Notes: generated from the sequence alone by a model not told the origin. Shown: positions 16,548-26,639, counted from the first letter of the stretch. The stretch is DNA of 64,000 nucleotides from Sphingopyxis panaciterrae (GCF_011762125.1 NZ_JAASQN010000004.1:124001-188000), one strand, 5' to 3'. Numbers and translations: made by a program.

Positions 16548-16903
16548 GGCGCGGGCGTCCGCAGGATTTTTTCCATCGCCTTCCCCTTGGCGAGTTCGTC
16601 GATCAGCTTGTCGAGATAGCGGATTTCACGCATCAGCGGTTCGGCGATCTCCTCGACCCGGATGCCGCAGATGACGCCCGTGATCCGGTCGCGCGCCGCA
16701 TTCATCGCGGGCGCATCGCCAAAGAAAGCCCGCAGGTCGACCTTCGCCGCGATCTGTGCGTCGAGTTGCTGCTGACTGTATCCGGTCAGCCAGCGGATGA
16801 TCGCATCGACCTCCGCCTTCGTACGGCCCTTGCGCTCTGCCTTGGCGACATAGTGCGGATAGACGCTCGCAAAACTATATTGATAGACGCGGTGCTCATC
16901 CAT
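16544..16903 (-). CDS. DUF2200 family protein
   Basis: 119 residues. [23 protein letters not shown] followed by [12 protein letters not shown] is recognised as the start of DUF2200, and [20 protein letters not shown] is the conserved second half. Cytosolic, no catalytic motif evident; the family has no assigned role. First gene of the small cluster DUF2200-cupin-pirin-secreted protein, 11 nt after bolA. Confidence 0.85.
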   Translation of the reverse strand: MDEHRVYQYSFASVYPHYVAKAERKGRTKAEVDAIIRWLTGYSQQQLDAQIAAKVDLRAFFGDAPAMNAARDRITGVICGIRVEEIAEPLMREIRYLDKLIDELAKGKAMEKILRTPAP

Positions 16904-16914
16904 GTCCGATCATC

Positions 16915-17193
16915 CTATTCGCCCGGGGCGGTCGCCTTGATGGCGAGCGCGTGGACGCGCTGTCCCGGCAGGTCGCCGAGCGCCTTGTTCACCGCGCGCT
17001 GGCGCGCCACGCGATTCATGCCGGCAAAGCCCGCCCATTCGATCTTCAGGCTGAAATGCGATTCGCCCGATCCATCATCGCCGGCGTGGCCATGATGCTG
17101 GGCGCTATCGTTGCTCAGGATAAAATTTGCGTCGGGAAAGGCTGCGCTGAGCAGGCTTTCCATCTCTTGCTGTGCGGGGCCTTTGCTGCTCAT
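16915..17193 (-). CDS. BolA family protein
   Basis: 92-residue BolA-like protein: LLSAAFPDANFILSNDSAQH, SHFSLKIEWAGFAGMNRVAR, then NKALGDLPGQRVHALAIKA is the class II KH-like fold with a conserved histidine near the end (VHALAI). BolA proteins pair with monothiol glutaredoxins to carry [2Fe-2S] clusters or act in iron regulation. Divergent from the J-domain gene that leads to cobS, an arrangement I recall from other alphaproteobacteria. ATG 17193; ribosome site weak. Confidence 0.92.
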   Translation of the reverse strand: MSSKGPAQQEMESLLSAAFPDANFILSNDSAQHHGHAGDDGSGESHFSLKIEWAGFAGMNRVARQRAVNKALGDLPGQRVHALAIKATAPGE

Positions 17194-17256
17194 GGGTTGA
17201 CCATAAGCCTATCATCGCCAAATTATAAGGCCTCCAAAGCCTCTCGAAAGTTTGCT

Positions 17257-17850
17257 GTGCCTTCTTCCGCGCGCCCTTCCCGATTCCATGGCCGTGTCCC
17301 GCGCGAGGAACCCTGCGCGGCGCCCGGATGCCGCGAGCCGGGCGAATTCCGCGCGCCGATGGCGTGGACACGCTCGCCCGACGGCCCGCCGCAATATCGT
17401 TGGCTGTGCCTCGACCATGTCCGCGAATTCAACGCGGGCTATAATTTCTTCGAAGGCATGAGCGCCGACCAGATCATGGAAGCGCAATCCCCGACCGCGG
17501 GCTGGGAGACCGAGAGCCGTACCTTCCGCGCCGCGGGCAGCGCCGACCTGCCGCCGCGCTGGGCCGATTTCAGGGATCCGATCGATGCGCTCGGCGCGCG
17601 CTTTCGCCAGCGGATGGACGAAGCGCGGCGCGAGGCGGTCAACCCCGGCCTGTCGCGCGAGGAACATGCGGCAATGCAGTTGCTCGCCCTGCCCGCCGAC
17701 GCCGACCGCGCGGCGCTGCGGCGGCGTTACAGCGAACTCGTCCGCAAATATCATCCCGACCGGAATGGCGGCGATCGCAGTTTCGAAGCGCGGCTCGGTG
17801 AGGTAGTCCAGGCGTATCAGTTGCTGCGCAAGACAAGAGCCTTTGCATAG
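17257..17850 (+). CDS. J-domain protein with N-terminal zinc-type cysteines
   Basis: 197 residues. C-terminal J domain at about 140-195 with HPD at 166-168 (RRRYSELVRKYHPDRNGG). The N-terminal part has C20-x4-C25 and C51-x2-H54 (PCAAPGCREPGEFRAP, YRWLCLDHVREFN), which could bind zinc. It is not full DnaJ; a specialised Hsp70 partner. Start uncertain: no ATG fits; GTG 17257 gives a compact N terminus just before PSSARPSRFHGRV, TTG 17197 is an alternative. Divergent from bolA, 10 nt before the NTF2-like gene, which supports a J-domain, NTF2-like, cobS transcript. Confidence 0.82.
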   Translation: MPSSARPSRFHGRVPREEPCAAPGCREPGEFRAPMAWTRSPDGPPQYRWLCLDHVREFNAGYNFFEGMSADQIMEAQSPTAGWETESRTFRAAGSADLPPRWADFRDPIDALGARFRQRMDEARREAVNPGLSREEHAAMQLLALPADADRAALRRRYSELVRKYHPDRNGGDRSFEARLGEVVQAYQLLRKTRAFA

Positions 17851-17860
17851 GAGAGGAACG

Positions 17861-18298
17861 ATGGCCGACCTGAACGAGGCAAGGATCGACGTGGTGCGCC
17901 GGCACATGGCGCTCGAGATCACGCACGACTGGGACGGCGTCCTCGCGACCTTCGATCATCCGCGCTACGAATTGATGGGGCCCGGCACGATTTTCGACGG
18001 CGAGGCGGCAGTGCGATCCTATTTCGCCTCATCGCGCGAGCCGTTCCCCGATCAGGCGAACGAGGTGATCGCGATCGCCGCCGACGAGGCGACCGACACC
18101 GTGCTCGTCGAATTCTGGCTGACCGGCACCCATCTCGGCCCGCTCAAGCTTGGCCTGCGCACGATCGAGCCGACGGGCAAGGCGTTCCGTATCCGCATGG
18201 CGGCAAGTTTCGAATTCGCGCCCGGTAGCGACAAGATCGTCTGCGAACGCCCCTATTACGACCAGTCGGCGGTGATGAAGGCGCTCGGGCTCTTCTAG
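17861..18298 (+). CDS. NTF2-like/SnoaL-type small protein
   Basis: 145 residues of the cone-shaped NTF2/SnoaL fold: helix-rich start ([20 protein letters not shown]), then [18 protein letters not shown] and strands with a C-terminal [18 protein letters not shown]. Such proteins are enzymes (isomerases, cyclases) or binding subunits; no function can be read. ATG 17861 has GGAGAGGA just upstream, which decides the start. Lies between J-domain protein and cobS, likely in the same transcript. Confidence 0.82.
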   Translation: MADLNEARIDVVRRHMALEITHDWDGVLATFDHPRYELMGPGTIFDGEAAVRSYFASSREPFPDQANEVIAIAADEATDTVLVEFWLTGTHLGPLKLGLRTIEPTGKAFRIRMAASFEFAPGSDKIVCERPYYDQSAVMKALGLF

Positions 18299-18404
18299 AA
18301 TATCGCCACGAAAGGCGTTGCAAGCCGCAACCCATGAAGATACCGCGACGGCGTGGCGCCGCGGTGCGGCGACTCTCCCCTGTTTGCCTGCTGGACCTAT
18401 TGCC

Positions 18405-19394
18405 ATGACCGATATTCCGAACAGCCTTCCCGACCACCACGGCTCGACGCTTTTGTCGGCGCCCGATATCGAGGTTGACGCGCGCGAACTGTTCGGCGTC
18501 GATATCGATATGAAGGTCCCGGCGTTCAGCGAGGCCGATGAACGCGTTCCCGACCTCGATCCCGCCTATGTCTTTGACGGCGACACGACGCTCGCGATCC
18601 TTGCGGGGTTCAAATACAACCGCCGCGTCATGGTGCAGGGCTATCATGGCACCGGCAAGTCGACGCACATCGAACAGGTCGCGGCGCGCCTCAAATGGCC
18701 GTGCATCCGTGTCAACCTCGACGCGCATATCAGCCGCATCGACCTGGTCGGCCGCGACGCGATCGTGCTGCGCGACGGACAGCAGGTCACCGAATTCCGC
18801 GAAGGCCTGCTCCCCTGGGCCTTGCAGACGCCCACGGCATTGGTCTTCGACGAATATGACGCCGGCCGTCCCGACGTGATGTTCGTGATCCAGCGCGTGC
18901 TGGAGACCGAGGGCAAGCTGACCCTGCTCGACCAGAACCGCGTCATCCGCCCGAACCCGCATTTCCGGCTGTTCTCGACCGCGAACACCGTCGGGCTCGG
19001 CGACACGAGCGGGCTCTATCATGGCACGCAGCAGATCAACCAGGGCCAGATGGACCGCTGGAACATCGTCGTCACGCTGAACTATCTGCCCGCCGCGACC
19101 GAAAGCGCGATCATCCTTGCCAAGGTCCCGGACACCGACGACACGACCGTCGCCAATATGGTCAAGGTCGCCGATCTGACCCGCCAGGGCTTCATCAACG
19201 GCGACATTTCGACCGTGATGAGCCCGCGCACGGTGATCAGCTGGGCCCAGAATGCCGCGATCTTTGGGCATCTCGGCTTCGCCTTCCGCCTGACCTTCCT
19301 CAACAAATGCGACGAGGCCGAGCGGATGATCGTCGCCGAATATTATCAGCGCGTGTTCGGCGAAGATCTGCCCGAGAGCGTGATCGGCAAGTGA
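18405..19394 (+). CDS. cobS: Cobaltochelatase subunit CobS-type AAA+ ATPase
   Basis: 329-residue AAA+ ATPase. Walker [10 protein letters not shown] at 79-87, Walker B LVFDEYD at 146-152, and a sensor-like [19 protein letters not shown] region match CobS of aerobic cobaltochelatase. CobS forms a hexameric ring with CobT that drives cobalt insertion by CobN. No cobN or other cobalamin genes are in the window, so the pair may serve another client, as is suspected in bacteria that keep only cobS/cobT. ATG 18405; the frame upstream is not coding-like. Stop overlaps the next gene by 4 nt. Confidence 0.93.
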   Translation: MTDIPNSLPDHHGSTLLSAPDIEVDARELFGVDIDMKVPAFSEADERVPDLDPAYVFDGDTTLAILAGFKYNRRVMVQGYHGTGKSTHIEQVAARLKWPCIRVNLDAHISRIDLVGRDAIVLRDGQQVTEFREGLLPWALQTPTALVFDEYDAGRPDVMFVIQRVLETEGKLTLLDQNRVIRPNPHFRLFSTANTVGLGDTSGLYHGTQQINQGQMDRWNIVVTLNYLPAATESAIILAKVPDTDDTTVANMVKVADLTRQGFINGDISTVMSPRTVISWAQNAAIFGHLGFAFRLTFLNKCDEAERMIVAEYYQRVFGEDLPESVIGK

Positions 19395-20587
19395 AGTCAT
19401 TCCGCCACCTCGCGGTGGCGTTTGCCGCCCTGCCCCTCGCCGGCTGCATCATCACGCCGGTCGATTATGGCAGGGTTCGCCATGCCGACTATGTTGCCGA
19501 CCCGCGCTGCACCGCGCAGGCGGGCGCCGCGGTCGACGGCGCGGCGCTGCCGCTGTTTTTCGCGACCAGCCGCCTGCCCGATTGCCGGACGCCCGATATC
19601 CGGTTGCTGCAATATCGCGGCGACAAGGTCCGCTACGGGCGGTTCGCCCCGCCGCGCGATGTCGAGATGGGCAAGAAGAAACAATTTCTGACCCCGATCG
19701 CCTTTCAGGCGGCACCCGACTGGTGGGCGGCGCTGCGCGCCGAAACCGACCGGCGGCAGGGCCGCGTCCTCCTCTATGTCCACGGTTATCGCGAGAATTT
19801 CGAGACGACGACCAAGGACACCGCACAGATCGCCCGGATGACGGGGTTCGACGGACCGGTGATCGCCTATAGCTGGCCATCGCAGCACTCGCTGCTCGGC
19901 TATGCGGTCGACGAAACCAACATGTATCACGACGTGCGCAATTTCCGCGTCTTCCTGAAGTCGCTCGCCGAACAGAGCTGGGTGAAGGAAATCGTCATCG
20001 TCTCGCACTCGCTCGGCGCGCGGCTGGTGATCCCCGCGATCGCCTATGTCGATCGCACGTCGAGCAGCGCCGACAGCAGCAACATCGCAAACGTCATCCT
20101 CGCCTCCCCCGATATCGACCGCGAGACGTTCGAGCGCGATATCGAGGAAGAGGTGCTGGCGGCGCGGCGCGTCGCGCGCGACCGGCGGATCACTGTCTAT
20201 GTCTCGCGCGCCGACAAGGCGCTCGCCGCCTCGCGCGCGTTGCACGGCTATCCACGGCTCGGCTCGCCCTATTGCTTCGACCCGTTCGAAGCGGCCGAAC
20301 TGAAGGCCAAGGGGCTGCCCGAACGCTGCTATCCGGTCGCGATCGCCGGGATGACCGTGGTCGACACCACCGACGTGTCGCGCGGATCGACGGGGCACAG
20401 CAATTTCCTGCGCAGTGCAGCCGCGTGCCGCGATTTCGTCGATGTCGTCGCGGGCAAGCGGACGCGGCCCGAGCGCGCGGCAACCCCGCTGGCGCATGTG
20501 TTCAGGCTGCTTCCCGATCCGGCGAATCCGAAGCCCGACGACAATCTGATCTGCAACCGCACCGCCGGGGGCGAGGTCGACGAATAG
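19391..20587 (+). CDS. Lipoprotein alpha/beta hydrolase (DUF900-like)
   Basis: 398 residues. GTG 19391 overlaps the cobS stop (GTGA) and gives a lipoprotein signal with lipobox LAGC ([18 protein letters not shown]), so it is membrane-anchored on the periplasmic side. The hydrolase core is seen in [28 protein letters not shown] and the nucleophile elbow VSHSLGARL, the pattern of DUF900 hydrolases. Substrate unknown. Sits between cobS and cobT on the same strand, although a minus-strand gene pair separates it from cobT. Confidence 0.87.
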   Translation: MKSFRHLAVAFAALPLAGCIITPVDYGRVRHADYVADPRCTAQAGAAVDGAALPLFFATSRLPDCRTPDIRLLQYRGDKVRYGRFAPPRDVEMGKKKQFLTPIAFQAAPDWWAALRAETDRRQGRVLLYVHGYRENFETTTKDTAQIARMTGFDGPVIAYSWPSQHSLLGYAVDETNMYHDVRNFRVFLKSLAEQSWVKEIVIVSHSLGARLVIPAIAYVDRTSSSADSSNIANVILASPDIDRETFERDIEEEVLAARRVARDRRITVYVSRADKALAASRALHGYPRLGSPYCFDPFEAAELKAKGLPERCYPVAIAGMTVVDTTDVSRGSTGHSNFLRSAAACRDFVDVVAGKRTRPERAATPLAHVFRLLPDPANPKPDDNLICNRTAGGEVDE

Positions 20588-20596
20588 GCGGGGGCG

Positions 20597-20731
20597 TCAG
20601 CCGAAACCGCACATGATAGCGAAATTGGTCAGCCAGACGACCGGTCCCTCGCCGGTCCACAGCCACAGCCCGCCGACCGCGATCAGGACGAACAGCGCGA
20701 GCGCCACCCAGTCCTGCCGCGCAAGCTTCAT
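20597..20731 (-). CDS. 44-residue membrane protein coupled to an MFS transporter
   Basis: Short gene below usual length cut-offs. Reads MKLARQDWVALALFVLIAVG..., with one strong membrane helix (VALALFVLIAVGGLWLW) and a second weaker one before NFAIMCGFG. Its ATG overlaps the MFS stop as ATGA (20728-20731), the same coupling used by real gene pairs elsewhere in this window. Unknown family; possibly a small partner of the transporter. Support is coupling plus composition, not homology. Confidence 0.6.
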   Translation of the reverse strand: MKLARQDWVALALFVLIAVGGLWLWTGEGPVVWLTNFAIMCGFG

Positions 20732-21945
20732 GCCGGTTGCAACCGTTTGACCGGCGCGTCGGCGATCGGCAGGTGGACGATCCCCGCGAACAGCCCGAGC
20801 GCGATCGAAAAGCCCCAGGCGATATTATAACTGCCGGTCGCGTCGAAGATCAGCCCCGCCATCCACGCGCCAAAGAAGCTGCCGACCTGATGGCTGAGGA
20901 AAACGATGCCGTAGAGCATCGAGAGATAGCGGACGCCGAAGATGCGCCCGACGATCCCGCTGGTCAGCGGCACGGTGCCGAGCCACAGGAACCCCATCGC
21001 GCCGGCAAAGACCAAGGCGCTGACGTGGCTGAGCGGCAGGAAAAGGAAGAGCGCGATCACCGCCGAACGCGCGACGTAGAGGATCGACAGCACATATTTC
21101 TGGCGCATCAAATCGCCCGCGCGGCCGAACACATAGGAGCCGAGGATGTTGAACAGGCCGACGAGCGCGAGCACCTGTGCCCCGATTTCGATCCCCAGCC
21201 CCTTGTCGTCGAGATAGGCGGGAAGATGCGTCGCGATGAAGGCGATGTGGAAGCCGCAGACGAAAAAGCCCGCGTTGAGCAGCCAGTAACCGCGATGCGC
21301 CGCCGCCTCGCGGAGCGCGTCGCGAGCGGTCTGCTCTTCGTCCGCAAGCACGCCCGCTGCGTCTGTGCGCCCGGCGACACCGATCGCGAGCAGGCCGCAC
21401 AGCGCGACCAGTCCCGCCATGATCCATAATGTGTGGTGATAGCCGATATCGCCGAGCAGCATCGATGCCAGCGGCACGACGAGAAATTGCCCGAGCGAGC
21501 CGCCCGCGGTGACGATGCCGAATGCGCCGCTGCGCTTTTCGGGGCTAACGACGCGCCCGACCGCGCCGAGCACGACGACGAATGTCGTCGCCGACTGCGC
21601 CATGCCGATGAGAATGCCGAAGCTGATGTGCAGCCCGATCGCGTCGGTCGCGAACGCCGCCCCGACCAGCCCAAGCGCATAGAGCAGCGCCCCCGCAAGC
21701 ACGACGCGCCCTGCCCCATGCTTGTCGGCGAGCGCGCCGACAAAGGGCTGGACGAGGCCGAACAGCAGGTTCTGCAGCGCCATCGCGAGCCCGAAGTCCG
21801 ACCGGCTGATGCCGATATCGACGCTCATCTGCGGCAGGAACAGGCCGAATGACTGGCGCACCCCCATCGCGAGCGTAACGATAAAAGCCGCACAGGCGAT
21901 GACGATCCACGGCTTTTTCATTGGGGAGATGGCGGGGGAGTTCAT
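20728..21945 (-). CDS. Major facilitator superfamily transporter
   Basis: 405 residues with 12 predicted helices. The MFS loop 2-3 motif is visible as ALADKHGAGRVVLAGALL, and the protein begins PWIVIACAAFIVTLAMGVRQSFG, reminiscent of the monocarboxylate/oxalate-formate branch (GVRQSFGLFLPQMS). Substrate unknown. Start 21945 (MNSPAISPMKKPW); ATG 21921 is also possible since the first eight residues are not conserved-looking. It lies on the opposite strand between the cobS-linked lipoprotein and cobT. Confidence 0.88.
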   Translation of the reverse strand: MNSPAISPMKKPWIVIACAAFIVTLAMGVRQSFGLFLPQMSVDIGISRSDFGLAMALQNLLFGLVQPFVGALADKHGAGRVVLAGALLYALGLVGAAFATDAIGLHISFGILIGMAQSATTFVVVLGAVGRVVSPEKRSGAFGIVTAGGSLGQFLVVPLASMLLGDIGYHHTLWIMAGLVALCGLLAIGVAGRTDAAGVLADEEQTARDALREAAAHRGYWLLNAGFFVCGFHIAFIATHLPAYLDDKGLGIEIGAQVLALVGLFNILGSYVFGRAGDLMRQKYVLSILYVARSAVIALFLFLPLSHVSALVFAGAMGFLWLGTVPLTSGIVGRIFGVRYLSMLYGIVFLSHQVGSFFGAWMAGLIFDATGSYNIAWGFSIALGLFAGIVHLPIADAPVKRLQPA

Positions 21946-22014
21946 GACGCCGCGATGCGCCCGCCTTCCGTTTGCGTCAAGCGAGCATAGCTATGGCGGC
22001 GTTCACTCCCTCTT

Positions 22015-22090
22015 CGTCACCCCGGACTTGATCCGAGGCCCCGCTCGGCGACGTGAACAAGCGGAACCCCGGATCAAGTCCGGGGTGACG
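22015..22090. repeat. Inverted repeat, family B copy 2
   Basis: Perfect 21-bp arms at 22015-22035 and 22070-22090 (CCCCGGACTTGATCCG in the left arm) around a 34-nt loop, between the divergent MFS and cobT genes. Same arm sequence as 8662-8740. Confidence 0.88.
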
Positions 22091-22145
22091 ATAGGGATGG
22101 CCGAACCTCTTCCTTCCCGCGCCAAAGCTGGTTAGAGCCGAATCA

Positions 22146-23969
22146 ATGTCTACCCAATCCCCTCTCGACGATTTCAAGGCCGCGCTGTCGAGCGTCGCGC
22201 GCGCGGTGACGCGCGATGCCGAGGTCGAGGTCGGCTTTACCGCCGACGCGCCGGCACAGATCGGCCGGGCGATCAAGGTGCCGACACCGTCGCGCACCTT
22301 GCCCGCCGATCAGGTCGCCGAGGCGCGGGGTTTTGCCGACAGCTATGCGCTGCGCATGAAGCACCACAGCGAGAAATTGCACGCCGCAGCGCGCCCCGCC
22401 GAGCCGCTCGCCGCCGCTGCGTTCGACGCGATGGAGCGCGCGCGGATCGAGGCGCTGGGGGCGCGCCACATGGACGGGATGCGCGGTAATCTGTCGGCGG
22501 CGCTGGCGATGCGAATGCGCTCGGATCCGATCAGCCGTGCGCAAAGCCGCGATGATGTGCCGGTGTCGAGCGCGCTCGAGTTGATGCTGCGCGAGGAGCT
22601 GACCGGCGAACCCGCACCGCAGGGCACCGAAACCGGGCTGTCGCTGGTCCGCGAATGGATCGCCAAGGACGCGGGCGGCGACCTGACCGCGCTGTCGATG
22701 CTGCTCGACGACCAGGCCGCCTTTGCCGAGACAGCGAAGCTCGCGCTGCGCCATCTCGACCTCATCCACGGCGACGAGCCGATGGAGGAAGGCGCCGAGG
22801 ACGGCGGCGAGGAAGATCAGTCGGAAGCCGAGGATTCGCCCGAAGAGCAGGAAAGCGAGGAAGGCGGCGCTGGCGAAAGCCAGGTCGACGCGCGCGCCGA
22901 AATGGCGGGCGACCAGGCCGACGATGGCGACAGCGACCCCGATGCGCAGGAAATGGAGGCCGACGGCGAACCCGAAATGGGCGGCGAAGGCGACGAGGGC
23001 ATGCTGCCCGTCCGCCCCAACCGGCTGCCGACCGATGTCCCCGATTTCAACTATATCCGCTTCACCGAAAAGCATGACGAGATCATCCTCGCGACCGAGC
23101 TCTGCGATGCAGACGAACTGACGCGGCTGCGCGCCTATCTCGACCAGCAGATGGCGCATCTGCAGGGCGCGGTGACCAAGCTGGCGAACCGCCTTCAGCG
23201 CCGGTTGATGGCGCAGCAGAACCGCGCATGGGATTTCGACCAGGAGGAAGGCCAGCTCGACGCCGCGCGGCTGGCGCGCGTCATCGTCTCGCCCGGCCAG
23301 TCACTCAGCTACAAGATCGAGCGCGATACCGACTTTCGCGACACCGTCGTCACGCTGCTGATCGACAATAGCGGATCGATGCGCGGACGGCCGATCAGCA
23401 TCGCCGCGATCAGCGCCGACATTCTCGCGCGCACGCTCGAACGCTGCGGCGTGAAGACCGAGATCCTCGGTTTCACGACGCGGACGTGGAAGGGCGGACA
23501 GAGCCGCGAGGACTGGCTCGCCGCCGGCCGCCCCGCGCATCCCGGCCGCCTCAACGACCTGCGCCACATCATCTACAAGCCCGCCGACGAACCCTATCGC
23601 CGCGCCCGCAAATCGCTTGGCCTGATGATGCGCGAGGGGCTGCTCAAGGAAAATATCGACGGCGAGGCGCTGATGTGGGCGCATCACCGGATCATCAACC
23701 GTCCCGAGGAACGCCGCATCCTGATGGTGATCAGCGACGGCGCACCGGTCGACGACAGCACGCTGTCGGTAAACCACGGCGCGTATCTCGATCAGCATCT
23801 GCGCCAGGTGATCGAATGGATCGAAAACCGCTCGCCGGTCGAGCTGTGCGCGATCGGGATCGGGCATGACGTAACGCGCTACTACAGCCGCGCGGTGACG
23901 ATCATGGACGCCGAGCAATTGGGCGGCACGATGGTCGAGCAGCTCGCCGGCCTGTTCGACATCGACTGA
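22146..23969 (+). CDS. cobT: Cobaltochelatase subunit CobT-type protein (VWA domain)
   Basis: 607 residues. N-terminal CobT domain, then a very acidic linker at about 212-290 ([17 protein letters not shown] and similar), then a von Willebrand A domain whose MIDAS motif DNSGS is at 407-411, with VISDG further on. CobT is the metal-sensing partner of the CobS ring. Family B repeat and an MFS gene separate it from cobS, so it likely has its own promoter. Without cobN nearby, a role in cobalamin synthesis is not proven. Confidence 0.93.
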   Translation: MSTQSPLDDFKAALSSVARAVTRDAEVEVGFTADAPAQIGRAIKVPTPSRTLPADQVAEARGFADSYALRMKHHSEKLHAAARPAEPLAAAAFDAMERARIEALGARHMDGMRGNLSAALAMRMRSDPISRAQSRDDVPVSSALELMLREELTGEPAPQGTETGLSLVREWIAKDAGGDLTALSMLLDDQAAFAETAKLALRHLDLIHGDEPMEEGAEDGGEEDQSEAEDSPEEQESEEGGAGESQVDARAEMAGDQADDGDSDPDAQEMEADGEPEMGGEGDEGMLPVRPNRLPTDVPDFNYIRFTEKHDEIILATELCDADELTRLRAYLDQQMAHLQGAVTKLANRLQRRLMAQQNRAWDFDQEEGQLDAARLARVIVSPGQSLSYKIERDTDFRDTVVTLLIDNSGSMRGRPISIAAISADILARTLERCGVKTEILGFTTRTWKGGQSREDWLAAGRPAHPGRLNDLRHIIYKPADEPYRRARKSLGLMMREGLLKENIDGEALMWAHHRIINRPEERRILMVISDGAPVDDSTLSVNHGAYLDQHLRQVIEWIENRSPVELCAIGIGHDVTRYYSRAVTIMDAEQLGGTMVEQLAGLFDID

Positions 23970-23981
23970 AGCCCTCTGGGC

Positions 23982-24680
23982 CTAGCCGTCGAGTTCGGCC
24001 AGCCATTCACCGACCATAAGCCGCCCGGCAGCGACGGCGGCGGGACCGTGGGCGGTGTGGTCGCGGCGAATGCCGTCCGCCGAGTTGCCAACCTCGACGA
24101 TCGCTTCAGGCCATTGATCAACCCATTCGTCGAACCGCGGGTCGAGCCCCATTTCGGCATGGAACTGCAGCGCCAATATATTGCGTCCACGGCGAAAGGC
24201 CTGATGAGCATAGGCGCCGGTCGATGCCAGCAGTTCGGCCCCGTCGGGCAGATCGAAGGTGTCGCCATGCCAATGGAGCACCGCCACTTCTTCCAGATGG
24301 CGGAGTGGCGAAGGCGGGCCGTTGATCATGAGTGGGGCGAAGCCGATTTCCTTCGCGGGACCCGAATAGACGCGCGCGCCCATGGCGGCCGCCATCATCT
24401 GCGCACCGAAACAGACGCCGAGCGTCGGCCGGTCCGCCTCCAGCCGCCGCGCGAGACGGCGTAGTTGGCAAGCAATCCACGGGTGACGGTCGCGTTCATA
24501 GACGCCCATCGGGCCGCCCATCATGATCAGCAGATCGGGTTCGGCAAGGTCCAGCGCGGCGAAGGCGGGATCGCCGACGTCGATCCGGTCGAGCGCATAG
24601 CCCGCCGCCTCGATCGGCTCGCGATAACCGGCAATCCCTTCGTGCGGCACATGGCGGATGATCAGACCCGTCTTGGTCAT
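23982..24680 (-). CDS. Class I glutamine amidotransferase-like protein
   Basis: 232 residues of the GMP-synthase-type glutaminase fold. Nucleophile C90 in LGVCFGAQ, catalytic histidine H174 in LQFHAE. MMGGPMGVYERDRHPWI is typical of stand-alone GATase1 proteins of the YfeJ/GuaA-like group. It has no fused synthetase; amino-acceptor unknown. ATG 24680; convergent with cobT, 12 nt apart. Confidence 0.88.
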   Translation of the reverse strand: MTKTGLIIRHVPHEGIAGYREPIEAAGYALDRIDVGDPAFAALDLAEPDLLIMMGGPMGVYERDRHPWIACQLRRLARRLEADRPTLGVCFGAQMMAAAMGARVYSGPAKEIGFAPLMINGPPSPLRHLEEVAVLHWHGDTFDLPDGAELLASTGAYAHQAFRRGRNILALQFHAEMGLDPRFDEWVDQWPEAIVEVGNSADGIRRDHTAHGPAAVAAGRLMVGEWLAELDG

Positions 24681-24992
24681 CGCGGTTCGGCAAACTCCAG
24701 CATTTCGAACTCAACTTAAATGATTGAATTTATCGACGTCAACAATCTCTCACCCGATTATTGCCTAGAATTAGTTTCAGTCGGCAAGGCGTAGTTTGCC
24801 GGTCAGTACGGCAAAGCGGTGGTGCGGCGCGGACGGGTGACAACTCCTTTGCCGCCGGTTACAACCCTCTACGATGCAGCAAGGACTCGCGGCCTTATGA
24901 CGAGAGCCGCTGCGTCGACATAGTGCTGAGGGGTCGCCGGCATGACTTGGGGCCGCATCATGATGATGCGTGGCTGAGGGGGCGACTGTAGC
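24681..24992. other. Intergenic region before the ThDP enzyme
   Basis: 312 nt between two divergent genes. The first 100 nt (24690-24790) are clearly AT-richer than the surroundings and probably hold the promoters. No repeat of family A, B or C, no convincing small open frame and no terminator were seen. Confidence 0.5.
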
Positions 24993-26639
24993 ATGAAAAA
25001 AGCATCCGACCTGTTCATCGACTGCCTGGAAGAAGAAGGCGTCGAATATATTTTCGGCGTCCCGGGCGAGGAGAATCTCGATTTTCTCGACAGCCTGTCG
25101 CGGTCGAAAAAGATCAAGCTGATCCTGACCCGCCACGAACAGGGCGCGGGGTTCATGGCCGCGACTTACGGGCGCCATACCGGCAAGACCGGCGTCTGCC
25201 TCGCGACGCTCGGGCCCGGCGCGACCAATTTCGTCACCGCGGCCGCCTATGCGCAGCTCGGCGGCATGCCGATGATGATGATCACCGGGCAAAAGCCGAT
25301 CAAGAAGTCGAAGCAAGGCCGCTTCCAGATCCTCGACGTCGTCGCGATGATGGGACCGATCACCAAATATACCCACCAGATGGCATCGTCGGACAATATC
25401 CCGAGCCGCGTCCGCGAAGCCTTTCGCCTCGCCGAGGAGGAAAAGCCCGGCGCGGTGCATATCGAGCTGCCCGAGGATATCGCCGACGAGCATACCGACA
25501 GCCTGCCGCTGAAGCGCAGCCATAGCCGGCGGCCGACCGCCGATGTGAAGTCGATCCGCGAGGCGGTGAAGGCGCTCGAGGAGGCCACCTCGCCCGTCCT
25601 CGTCATCGGTGCCGGCGCCAACCGCACGATGACCAGCCGGATGCTGCTGCAGTTTATCGAAAAGACCGGCATTCCCTTTTTGACGACACAGCTCGGCAAG
25701 GGGGTGATCGACGAGCGGCACCCGAAATTCCTGGGCTGTGCGGCGCTGAGCGCGGGCGATTTCGTGCATCGCGCGGTCGAGGCGTCGGACTGCATCGTCA
25801 ACCTCGGTCATGACGTGATCGAAAAGCCGCCCTTCTTCATGAAGCAGGGCGGGCCGACGGTCATCCATGTGTCGACCAAGACCGCCGAGGTCGATCCCGT
25901 CTATTTCCCCGATATCGAAGTGATCGGCGATATCGCCAATGCGGTGTGGCAGATGAAGGAGGATATCGTCCCCAACGGCGGGTGGAAATTCGATCACCTG
26001 CTCGCGTATCGCAAGGCCGAGGTCGAACATACGGCCCCGCTGGCGAAGGATGAGCGCTTCCCGGTCTTCCCGCCGCATCTGGTGCAATCGGTGCGCGACG
26101 CGATGCCCGACGACGGGATCATCTGCCTCGACAATGGCGTCTACAAGATCTGGTTCGCGCGCGGCTATACCGCGTACAAGCCGAACACCGTCCTGCTCGA
26201 CAATGCGCTGGCGACGATGGGCGCGGGGCTGCCCAGCGCGATGATGTCCGCGATGCTCTTTCCGAAGCGCAAGGTCATGGCGATCTGCGGCGACGGCGGC
26301 TTCATGATGAACAGCCAGGAGATGGAAACCGCGGTCCGCCTGGGGCTCAACCTTACCGTGCTCATCCTCAACGACAACAGCTATGGCATGATCCGCTGGA
26401 AACAGGCGAACATGGGGTTCAAGGATTGGGGGCTGACCTATGGCAACCCCGATTTCGTCAAATATGCCGAAAGCTATGGCGCGCACGGCCACCGCGCCGA
26501 AAGCGCCGCGCACCTCAAGGAACTTCTGGCGCATACGCTGGGTACGCCGGGGGTGCATCTGATCGACTGCCCGGTCGATTATTCGGAGAATGACCAGATT
26601 TTGAATATCGACATCAAGAAATTGTCGAAGGAGTTGTAA
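24993..26639 (+). CDS. Thiamin-diphosphate enzyme, acetolactate-synthase-like
   Basis: 548 residues with the three ThDP-enzyme domains. Catalytic glutamate E49 in TRHEQGAGFMA, the loop LGPGATNFVTAAAYAQLGG, and the cofactor motif from GDGGFMMN (G433-D434-G435) to NDNSYG. Overall it matches the AlsS/IlvB-like large-subunit group, but no regulatory small subunit follows. The next gene is an aldehyde dehydrogenase, so a decarboxylase-to-acid route is as likely as acetolactate formation. ATG 24993 is preceded by GAGGGGG. Confidence 0.88.
   Translation: MKKASDLFIDCLEEEGVEYIFGVPGEENLDFLDSLSRSKKIKLILTRHEQGAGFMAATYGRHTGKTGVCLATLGPGATNFVTAAAYAQLGGMPMMMITGQKPIKKSKQGRFQILDVVAMMGPITKYTHQMASSDNIPSRVREAFRLAEEEKPGAVHIELPEDIADEHTDSLPLKRSHSRRPTADVKSIREAVKALEEATSPVLVIGAGANRTMTSRMLLQFIEKTGIPFLTTQLGKGVIDERHPKFLGCAALSAGDFVHRAVEASDCIVNLGHDVIEKPPFFMKQGGPTVIHVSTKTAEVDPVYFPDIEVIGDIANAVWQMKEDIVPNGGWKFDHLLAYRKAEVEHTAPLAKDERFPVFPPHLVQSVRDAMPDDGIICLDNGVYKIWFARGYTAYKPNTVLLDNALATMGAGLPSAMMSAMLFPKRKVMAICGDGGFMMNSQEMETAVRLGLNLTVLILNDNSYGMIRWKQANMGFKDWGLTYGNPDFVKYAESYGAHGHRAESAAHLKELLAHTLGTPGVHLIDCPVDYSENDQILNIDIKKLSKEL

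Noticed and set aside
24777..26558. Minus-strand 593-codon frame opposite the ThDP enzyme
   Set aside because: Shadow frame; ThDP motifs on the plus strand are complete.
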